Shown in pieces: positions 1-5,354 of a stretch of 7,710 bases of DNA. The notes below the pieces were generated by a model that was not told where the DNA came from, searched no databases, and saw only the letters and a program-made list of their open reading frames with translations. Numbering within the stretch: the stretch's first letter is position 1; each line of letters starts with the position of its first letter. Position numbers and translations under genes: made by a program. Source of the stretch: Deltaproteobacteria bacterium (GTDB lineage Bacteria > Desulfobacterota > DSM-4660 > Desulfatiglandales > Desulfatiglandaceae); contig JAFDJF010000087.1 in NCBI GenBank assembly GCA_019307645.1, positions 1 through 7,710 of the forward strand, written 5' to 3'.

Positions 1-2
1 CC

Positions 3-434
3 TTCGACGATTTTGGCGGCTGGAAAAAGGGTCTTCCTGACGCTGGGGAACGCTCCGTGACCAAGGTGTCTCTTTTTGGAGGAATTGTCCTGGCTACGAC
101 CTTTGTGCCCAATGACGACATATGTGGATACGGAGGTGACAGCTATTTATACGGGCTTTATTATGAGACAGGAGTTCCTTACTATGAAGCGGTGTTCGCC
201 AATAGTTCCGCTTCTATAAGTTATACTGACCAGAATGGTGATGCTCAGACTGACGAACAGATCACCGGAAGAACACTCCTTGGCCAGGGCATGTCATCGA
301 GCCTGGGCATTCATATGGGAGCGGAAGAGGGGGCCAAAGGACTCATACAACAGAGTACAGGCGTCGTATTAAACCTTGACATAGATCCTGCTTTTAACCT
401 GAAAAGCGGGATTACATCATGGCGGGAAGAATAG
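3..434 (+). CDS. pilY1: PilY1-like type IV pilus tip/adhesin protein, C-terminal fragment
   Basis: The reading frame is open from the left edge (first full codon at base 3) and ends at TAG 432-434, giving 143 residues of a protein whose start lies outside the window. A GTG at 57 is internal and is not a start. The tail matches the end of the PilY1 beta-propeller as I know the family: LPDAGERSV, then a hydrophobic strand running into FVPNDDICGYGGDSYLYGL with the Cys and Gly-Gly of the last blade, and a final SGITSWRE close to the stop. PilY1 proteins are exported, sit at the type IV pilus tip or on the cell surface, and act in pilus extension/retraction balance and adhesion. Residues 76-84 of the fragment (DQNGDAQTD, bases 228-254) fit the DxNxDxxxD pattern of a calcium loop. 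The next gene starts 81 bases downstream on the same strand, so co-transcription is possible. The family call is fairly secure; the exact role is not. Confidence 0.82.
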   Translation, partial: FDDFGGWKKGLPDAGERSVTKVSLFGGIVLATTFVPNDDICGYGGDSYLYGLYYETGVPYYEAVFANSSASISYTDQNGDAQTDEQITGRTLLGQGMSSSLGIHMGAEEGAKGLIQQSTGVVLNLDIDPAFNLKSGITSWREE

Positions 435-515
435 CCTTAACGGTAATAATCTCTCATTTTTGGACGCAAACCAGCTCCGGCGTCTTGAGAGCGCTGAAAA
501 GGGGGAAAGCTTAAA

Positions 516-968
516 ATGTCCTTAATTCTATACGGAAGAAAGTATGAAGACAATGGAGTACGGTTTGGGTCGGATATTAAAACTCTGATCTCGGAAAATG
601 AAGTTGAAATACTGAATACTCCGGAAAGTCTGGCGAAAAGGCTATTGCAGGTTTCCTTCAGACAGTCAATTGTCGTTATTATGACAAAAGAAAGAGAGGA
701 ACTCGTTTGTCTCCTTCCTATTGTTCACTTGCTAAGAAAGGCTCGGGTTATTCTTGTTGTCCCGGACCAGGAACCGGAAACCATAAAAATTGGGTACAAA
801 TTGGAGCCCCGTTTTTTAAAGTGTGGAGATAATGATTTTACAGAAATTCGTGCGGTGCTGAAAAACATGCTGCAAGGCGATAAATGTAATATTAAAATAC
901 AGCGCCAAGTTTCAAATCGCAGCCAAGTTCCTTTTTTTGAATACGAGCAAAACAAGCATTATCTGTAA
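516..968 (+). CDS. Small conserved-looking protein, receiver-like fold without phosphoacceptor (function unknown)
   Basis: A 150-residue protein starting at ATG 516 behind a G-rich Shine-Dalgarno (AAAAGGGGGA, about 497-506) and ending at TAA 966-968. I do not recognise a named family. What can be seen is an alternation of hydrophobic strands and amphipathic helices over residues 1-120: strand near 51-56 (SIVVIM), helix 60-74 (acidic, then LLPIVHLL), strand 77-83 (RVILVVP), then a loop with PDQEPETI and YKLEPRFLKCGDNDF, and helix 108-119. This resembles the second half of a CheY-type receiver fold, but no Asp ends a strand where the phosphoacceptor would be. The C-terminal 30 residues are polar and look disordered. 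No signal peptide or membrane segment is visible. It lies between pilY1 and a response regulator on the same strand and is visibly more A+T-rich than the genes to its right. The gene is probably real; its function is unknown. Confidence 0.75.
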   Translation: MSLILYGRKYEDNGVRFGSDIKTLISENEVEILNTPESLAKRLLQVSFRQSIVVIMTKEREELVCLLPIVHLLRKARVILVVPDQEPETIKIGYKLEPRFLKCGDNDFTEIRAVLKNMLQGDKCNIKIQRQVSNRSQVPFFEYEQNKHYL

Positions 969-1010
969 AGCTCTATCCAGCTTTGATTTTAAAACTTCTA
1001 CCTTTTTAGC

Positions 1011-1039
1011 TTGAATCTGGATTTAAAGAATTTTATTAT
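1011..1039 (+). promoter_or_regulatory. Candidate sigma-70 promoter for the NtrC-type regulator
   Basis: TTGAAT (1011-1016) and TATTAT (1034-1039) are separated by 17 bases and match the -35 and -10 consensus at 4/6 and 5/6 positions. Transcription would start near 1046 and leave a leader of about 64 bases. That leader holds a small perfect dyad, CTGTT-TTGG-AACAG (1057-1070), and the GAGGAGG ribosome-binding site at 1085-1091. Found by eye in A+T-rich sequence, where such matches arise by chance, so moderate to low confidence. Confidence 0.4.
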
Positions 1040-1109
1040 CCGAGGCATCCAAAAACCTGTTTTGGAACAGTGCGCGTCAAAAAAGAGGAGGCGAAAAAAC
1101 ACGGGATAG

Positions 1110-2522
1110 ATGGGAAAGATATTGATCATAGACGACGATGAGATTTTCTGCCGGACGACGCAGCGCGATCTTACGCAAAGCGGCCATGATGTTACGACTG
1201 CTTTGACAATCAAAGAGGGTTTGAAGGCTGCGAAATCAGAAAATGCTGATGTTGTTTTTCTGGATGTCCGGTTGCCTGATGGAAACGGTCTTGACCATCT
1301 GCCTGCCATCCGCTCAATGCCTTCTTCACCTGAAGTAATCATCATTACGAGTGACGCCTACCCGGACGGTGCTGAAATTGCCATCAAAAATAACGCGTGG
1401 GATTATATTCAGAAGCCCGTCTCAAACGATGTGCTCGCTTTAGCTCTCAAGCGGGTCATTCAGTATCGGGAGGAAAGGAATTCCCGCAAGCCGGCTGTAC
1501 CGCTGAACAGAGAGGATATAATCGGGAACAGTCCGAAGATAAAAACCTGCCTTGATCTTGTATCTCGGGCTGCAACCACCACGGCGCATGTTCTGGTGAC
1601 TGGAGAGACCGGCACGGGAAAAGAGGTTTTTGCCAGGGCAATTCATGCAAACAGCCTCCGTGCGGAAAAAAATTTTGTGGTAGTCGACTGTGGCTCACTT
1701 CCTGAAACGATTATGGAAAGCGTGCTGTTCGGGCATACGAAGGGCGCTTTTACCGGAGCAGACCGGGATAAAGAGGGATTGATAAAACATGCAGATGGCG
1801 GCACGCTCTTTCTGGATGAGATTGGAGAATTATCCCTTTCAATGCAGAAGGTATTCTTGCGTGTTCTTCAGGAACACAGCTTCCGGGCTATAGGAGATTC
1901 AAAAGAAATAGCAAGTGATTTTCGATTGATCGTGGCAACAAACAGGGATCTTGACGAAATGGTTGATTTGGGAAAGTTCCGCGAAGATCTCCTGTTCCGA
2001 CTTCGATCTATCACCATCAAACTGCCTCCCTTGAGAGAGCGAGCAGATGATATCAAAGAGCTTGCCGTAAATTATGTGAGGGCGCTTTGTGAAACAAACA
2101 AAGAGGGAATAAAGGGGTTTTCTTCTGACTTTCTTGACGTATTGGCAGCATACAGATGGCCGGGAAACGTGAGGGAGTTGTACAGCTCTCTTGAATCCGC
2201 CGCCGCTCATGCCCAATATGAGCCAACCCTTTTTCCAAAGCATCTTCCGACGAACATTCGGATTGAGGTGGCGCGTTCTTCTGTTGGCGGACTGGCCTCT
2301 GATGGGACATCCGGTGGAATCGAAAGAAGTGAAAGCGCTTCCGGGGAACTGCTGCAATGGAAAGATTTCAAACGGTCACTTATTGCAGAAGGGGAGAAGG
2401 GATATTTGCGGGATTTGATGCTTCGAACCGCTGGTGAAGTCAAACAAGCCTCCGAGCTCTCAGGTCTGTCTCAACCCCGCCTTTATGAATTGCTGAGAAA
2501 ACACGGCATCTCCACACGATAA
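1110..2522 (+). CDS. NtrC-family sigma-54-dependent response regulator
   Basis: A complete 470-residue activator in three parts. Residues 2-120 are a receiver with acidic pocket D8-D9-D10, phosphoacceptor D52, T80 and K102. Residues about 137-382 are the sigma-54 AAA+ ATPase: Walker A GETGTGKE (165-172), the sigma-54-contacting loop GAFTGA (212-217) intact, Walker B TLFLDE (232-237), sensor-1 ATNRD (276-280), the arginine-finger region FREDLLFRL (290-298) and sensor-2 WPGNVREL (350-357). A Ser/Gly-rich linker (about 388-412) leads to a Fis-type helix-turn-helix at about 432-466. Phosphorylation by a partner kinase would allow ATP-driven opening of sigma-54 promoters. No kinase gene is in view, so the signal is unknown; the pilY1 gene upstream suggests, but does not prove, a PilR-like role. 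ATG 1110 is preceded directly by an in-frame TAG (1107-1109) and is needed for the receiver's first strand, which fixes the start. The strong GAGGAGG lies 18 bases upstream, unusually far. Family certain, target genes unknown. Confidence 0.95.
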   Translation: MGKILIIDDDEIFCRTTQRDLTQSGHDVTTALTIKEGLKAAKSENADVVFLDVRLPDGNGLDHLPAIRSMPSSPEVIIITSDAYPDGAEIAIKNNAWDYIQKPVSNDVLALALKRVIQYREERNSRKPAVPLNREDIIGNSPKIKTCLDLVSRAATTTAHVLVTGETGTGKEVFARAIHANSLRAEKNFVVVDCGSLPETIMESVLFGHTKGAFTGADRDKEGLIKHADGGTLFLDEIGELSLSMQKVFLRVLQEHSFRAIGDSKEIASDFRLIVATNRDLDEMVDLGKFREDLLFRLRSITIKLPPLRERADDIKELAVNYVRALCETNKEGIKGFSSDFLDVLAAYRWPGNVRELYSSLESAAAHAQYEPTLFPKHLPTNIRIEVARSSVGGLASDGTSGGIERSESASGELLQWKDFKRSLIAEGEKGYLRDLMLRTAGEVKQASELSGLSQPRLYELLRKHGISTR

Positions 2523-2686
2523 CTCTGTTTAATTCGTAACTACTCAGGTTGTTAGGTTTCCCTCCGCCGTCGGGATTCACGGTTGTTCAGCTCTTTCGCT
2601 CTGGATCTCCGTGTACGACCGCATCGCGTATCGTAAAAACCGCATGAACTCCCCATTCGTCTCGGAATCGAAACCCTCCGCAATTT

Positions 2687-2710
2687 GGAGTGATGGAGTA
2701 GTGGAGTAAT
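2687..2710. repeat. Three tandem copies of an 8-bp unit, GGAGTRRT
   Basis: Three adjacent octamers read GGAGTGAT (2687-2694), GGAGTAGT (2695-2702) and GGAGTAAT (2703-2710), followed by a diverging GGGAAGAC. The copies differ only at positions 6 and 7. They lie in the gene-free stretch and no function is evident. Confidence 0.7.
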
Positions 2711-2845
2711 GGGAAGACAAACCCCAACACTTCAGTCCGCCAAAACCCCAGCAGATCCATGCCGTTATGTAGCGGCAACTTAGTTTATACGGACGATTAA
2801 CCAGAATTCAGGATTTTCTTGGGCACCAATGGCCGATATTATTAC

Positions 2846-2879
2846 TTGAATTTTTTAATAAGAACTTTTATACGTTCTT
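2846..2879 (+). promoter_or_regulatory. Candidate promoter with an operator-like dyad over the -10
   Basis: TTGAAT (2846-2851) and TATACG (2869-2874) lie 17 bases apart, each matching the sigma-70 consensus at 4/6. A perfect 6-bp inverted repeat AAGAAC (2860-2865) / GTTCTT (2874-2879) with an 8-base centre covers the -10. A start near 2881 would leave about 38 bases of leader before the TTG start codon at 2919. The geometry suits a small dimeric repressor, but no such protein is encoded in view. The dyad is certain; its use as a promoter/operator is inference. Confidence 0.38.
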
Positions 2880-2918
2880 GCAAAAGGAAACTGAAACTAC
2901 TGCATTCAGAGGATTTCA

Positions 2919-4223
2919 TTGGACGGTATTCTAATAATTGTCATATCACTGCTTATTTCTCTCGCTTTGTATCTGGGTTTCGTGATTATGCTGGGGAGCG
3001 AGAAGGGGAGTAACTTCATAGGGCGGAACCAGCTGTTTTTCCACCCGAATGCCATTTGTGTCTGGAGAGTGTTTATCGGCATTTCAGGGACGTTGCTCTA
3101 TTTTTTGGCTGGACAGCACTTCTGGGGTATATTGCTGTTTACCATTTCAGCGTTCCTGGACGGTGTGGACGGCCTGGTCGCCAGAAAATGCGATCTGGTA
3201 ACTCCTTTGGGCGAAGAGATAGATCCTCTATGCGATAAGGCTACATATCTGCCCCCGATGTTTTTCTTCGCTTATGAGGGTTACCTGGATTTGACGGTTA
3301 TCTGGGTGCTGTTCATTTCAGAGATCTGCGGGCAGTTCCTGATCCGGTATATTATCAAGCGTTTTACAAATTTTTCAGTGCAAGCGAACAATTTTGGAAA
3401 GATTAAAACGGTCCTGTGTTTTGTCCTGATAATCTATTGCGCACTTTTGCACGATGCATTAGAGATTCCTGATTTTACAGCGCAAATCCTTTATGTTTGT
3501 GTCATTTTGTCTGTTGCTTCGAGTGCCTTCAAGATCATTGGAAATCGTTTTTATGCAGACATTTTATCCATCCTGAATTTGTTTTGCGGCATTGCCGGAT
3601 TAATCCTGGTTTGTCAGGGCCGATATGTGCTTGCCTCTATTGCGATACTGACCGGACAGATTTTCGATCTGTTTGATGGCAGAATGGCGGAAAAGCACGG
3701 AGGTACAAAGATCGGACCGTGGCTTGACGACATCGCAGATTTTGTCAGTTTTGGCATGTGCCCGGGATTCTTGATCATAATGCATGGCAGTTTAAAGCTG
3801 CCCGCCTTGATTTTCGGGGCAGTCTATTTCCTCGCGGTCGGGTTTCGTCTATGGCGATTTCTAATTCACGATAAGCACGATGAAACGATTCCTCCCGACT
3901 CATTTAACGGACTGCCAAGTCCTGCGGGAGCCATGGGTGCCCTGGGTGCCTGCCTGTTCTGGAAAAACCTGTGGATCTCATGGGCTGTTATCCTTTTTAC
4001 ATCTTATCTGCTTGTGAGCCATATCAGGTTCGTTCATTTCGGCAGGGTGATACTGCAGCGTATCCCGCGGGCTTTAATGGTAATTTTCGGTTTTATTGTC
4101 GTATTTATTATTGCTTATCTTGTAAAAGCAAGGAACCCTGAAACGCTGGGAGCCCTGCTCCTCTTTTCTTTTTTGTTATACGTGCTCACAAGCAACAGCA
4201 AGGTTATCAGCAAAATTATCTAG
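2919..4223 (+). CDS. Two-domain CDP-alcohol phosphatidyltransferase (PgsA-like plus PssA-like halves)
   Basis: A 434-residue polytopic membrane protein containing two full copies of the CDP-alcohol phosphatidyltransferase motif D-x2-DG-x2-AR-x8-G-x3-D-x3-D. Copy 1 is canonical: D81, D84-G85, A88-R89, G98, D102, D106, followed by K107 as in PgsA-type enzymes (DPLCDK). Copy 2 has D250, D253-G254, A257-E258, G266, D270, D274; Arg is replaced by Glu and the spacer is 7, not 8. The text after it (DDIADFVSFGM, then FNGLPSPAGA at 329-338) resembles phosphatidylserine synthase. Family members move a phosphatidyl group from CDP-diacylglycerol to an alcohol in the inner membrane, using metals held by these aspartates. 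Single-domain members run about 180-260 residues, so this length fits two fused units. An N-terminal membrane helix (4-25) precedes domain 1 and about three more helices end the protein. TTG 2919 is chosen because AGAGGA (2908-2913) lies 5 bases upstream and an in-frame TGA is at 2892. Substrates of each half are not determinable here. Confidence 0.88.
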   Translation: MDGILIIVISLLISLALYLGFVIMLGSEKGSNFIGRNQLFFHPNAICVWRVFIGISGTLLYFLAGQHFWGILLFTISAFLDGVDGLVARKCDLVTPLGEEIDPLCDKATYLPPMFFFAYEGYLDLTVIWVLFISEICGQFLIRYIIKRFTNFSVQANNFGKIKTVLCFVLIIYCALLHDALEIPDFTAQILYVCVILSVASSAFKIIGNRFYADILSILNLFCGIAGLILVCQGRYVLASIAILTGQIFDLFDGRMAEKHGGTKIGPWLDDIADFVSFGMCPGFLIIMHGSLKLPALIFGAVYFLAVGFRLWRFLIHDKHDETIPPDSFNGLPSPAGAMGALGACLFWKNLWISWAVILFTSYLLVSHIRFVHFGRVILQRIPRALMVIFGFIVVFIIAYLVKARNPETLGALLLFSFLLYVLTSNSKVISKII

Positions 4224-4268
4224 GCGGCTGTCCGGATTTTTAATCCCCCAAAACAGCATGCAATATTG

Positions 4269-4297
4269 TTGACACTCAACTGGCTTTTCCATATAGT
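4269..4297 (+). promoter_or_regulatory. Near-consensus sigma-70 promoter of fabH
   Basis: TTGACA (4269-4274, 6/6) and TATAGT (4292-4297, 5/6) are exactly 17 bases apart, the best promoter match in the window. Transcription should start near 4304, giving a leader of about 50 bases before the ATG at 4354. A TTG at 4297 that would lengthen the fabH frame by 19 codons overlaps the -10 itself and so cannot be the start. It suggests fabH is transcribed independently of the gene upstream. Confidence 0.72.
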
Positions 4298-4317
4298 TGG
4301 TGCGCCCGAAATGGTCT

Positions 4318-4345
4318 TTACAACAGGGACATTACAACAGGGACA
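4318..4345 (+). repeat. Exact 14-bp tandem duplication in the fabH leader, each copy with a Shine-Dalgarno
   Basis: TTACAACAGGGACA occurs at 4318-4331 and again, with no gap and no mismatch, at 4332-4345. Each copy carries the purine core AGGGA. The second core (4339-4343) is 10 bases from the ATG at 4354 and is the likely ribosome-binding site; the first is 24 bases away and too far to serve that start. Both copies lie in the predicted untranslated leader. Confidence 0.85.
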
Positions 4346-4353
4346 GCAAAATA

Positions 4354-5346
4354 ATGCCTCATGCACACATCATCGGAACGGGTTCAGCAGTACCAAAACG
4401 GGTGCTGTCGAATAAAGATCTCGAAGGTATTGTAGATACTTCGGACAAATGGATCATAAGACGCACCGGCATCAAGGAACGGCGCATCTCGTCAAAGGCA
4501 GAAAATGAAAGCACCACGGGTCTGGGCACACGGGCTTCTATCAAAGCCCTTGAAATGGCGGGGATTTCTCCCGAAAGCCTGGATATGATCGCAGTGGGCA
4601 CCGTCACTCCGGATCGTCAATTTCCCGGCGCTTCATGTATGATCCAGAAAGAATTGAAGGCTGACAATGCTTATGCGTTTGATGTGTCTGCAGGATGTTC
4701 CGGTTTCCTCTATGCACTGGCTATGGCCAATGACTCCATCCGGGCAAAGTCATGCCGCAATGCGCTTATTCTGGGCGCGGAACGTCTCTCCTCCATTCTA
4801 AACTGGAGTGATCGAGGCACGTGTGTGTTGCTGGCTGACGGTGCAGGTGCGGTTGTACTTAGCTCCAAGAAGAAAAAAGGCGGAATTCTGTCCACCCACA
4901 TGAAATCGGACGGAAGCTTGTGGGAACTCCTGTATTCTTCTTACGGAAACTCTTACACCCCCGAGATCCTTCATGGCCTGGACGTAAAGCCCTTTTACCT
5001 TAAGATGGAGGGAAACCGGCTGTTCAAAAAGGCGGTTGAATATCTGACTTCCATTGCGGAGGAGGCATTGCAGCAAAACTCACTTTCATGTGAAAAAATC
5101 GCATTTCTGATCCCCCATCAGGCCAATATCCGAATCCTTCAGGCCGTGGCAAAGAACCTGGGCATTCCTCTGGAAAAAGTGTACACAAACGTCCAGAAAT
5201 ACGGAAACACCTCTTCGGCATCCATACCAATAGCCCTGGATGAAGCCAACCGAAAGGGGCTGATAAAAAAAGGCGACCACGTGCTTTTTTCCGCCTTCGG
5301 GGCAGGCTTGACCTGGGCATCTGCCATGGTGAAGTGGTCCATTTGA
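4354..5346 (+). CDS. fabH: Beta-ketoacyl-ACP synthase III
   Basis: A 330-residue thiolase-fold condensing enzyme of the KAS III family, cytoplasmic, close to the usual 310-330 residues. KAS III condenses an acyl-CoA primer, commonly acetyl-CoA, with malonyl-ACP to start fatty acid synthesis. The catalytic triad is complete: C115 in DVSAGCSGFLYAL, H255 in LIPHQANIRI and N285 in YGNTSSASIPIAL. Other family marks are IIGTGSAVP at the N-terminus, WIIRRTGIKERR (33-44), and DRGTCVLLADGAGAVVL (153-169). The start at ATG 4354 is supported by AGGGA at 4339-4343 and by a promoter whose -10 overlaps the longer candidate start at 4297. The gene stands alone rather than in a fab cluster, so a specialised role with other acyl-CoA primers or in a secondary pathway is possible; primer specificity cannot be read from sequence alone. 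It ends 8 bases from the stop of the opposing DUF72 gene with no terminator hairpin between them. Confidence 0.93.
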   Translation: MPHAHIIGTGSAVPKRVLSNKDLEGIVDTSDKWIIRRTGIKERRISSKAENESTTGLGTRASIKALEMAGISPESLDMIAVGTVTPDRQFPGASCMIQKELKADNAYAFDVSAGCSGFLYALAMANDSIRAKSCRNALILGAERLSSILNWSDRGTCVLLADGAGAVVLSSKKKKGGILSTHMKSDGSLWELLYSSYGNSYTPEILHGLDVKPFYLKMEGNRLFKKAVEYLTSIAEEALQQNSLSCEKIAFLIPHQANIRILQAVAKNLGIPLEKVYTNVQKYGNTSSASIPIALDEANRKGLIKKGDHVLFSAFGAGLTWASAMVKWSI

Positions 5347-5354
5347 CTGTAGGT

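Larger units (their letters stand above)
2523..2918. other. Gene-free stretch of about 400 bases
   Basis: No convincing coding sequence was found on either strand between the regulator and the phosphatidyltransferase. A minus-strand open frame at 2587-2778 has no ribosome-binding site or recognisable motif and crosses the tandem repeat at 2687-2710, so I treat it as non-coding. The stretch contains that repeat, a weak 5-bp hairpin TGCCG...CGGCA at about 2759-2776, and a candidate promoter with a dyad at its right end (2846-2879). No good terminator hairpin with a T-run follows the regulator stop codon. The 2560-2780 part has the look of a dispersed intergenic repeat or decayed sequence; I cannot verify this here. 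Confidence 0.5.

Noticed and set aside
1060..1078. TTGGAACAGTGCGCG upstream of the NtrC-type gene as a sigma-54 promoter
   Set aside because: Spacing between GG and GC is 8, or lands on GT at 10; the sequence is better explained as a small CTGTT/AACAG dyad.
2587..2778. Minus-strand 63-residue reading frame in the gene-free stretch
   Set aside because: No ribosome-binding site, no recognisable motif, and it crosses the GGAGTRRT tandem repeat.
2819..3013. Plus-strand 64-residue reading frame overlapping the start of the phosphatidyltransferase
   Set aside because: Overlaps a strongly supported gene in another frame and crosses its candidate promoter and dyad.
4224..4268. GGATT-TTT-AATCC after the phosphatidyltransferase as a terminator
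   Set aside because: Only five mostly A-T pairs around a three-base loop and no following T-run; too weak to call.
4297..4353. N-terminal extension of FabH from TTG 4297
   Set aside because: The codon overlaps the -10 of a near-consensus promoter, and the ATG at 4354 has its own AGGGA and fits FabH length.
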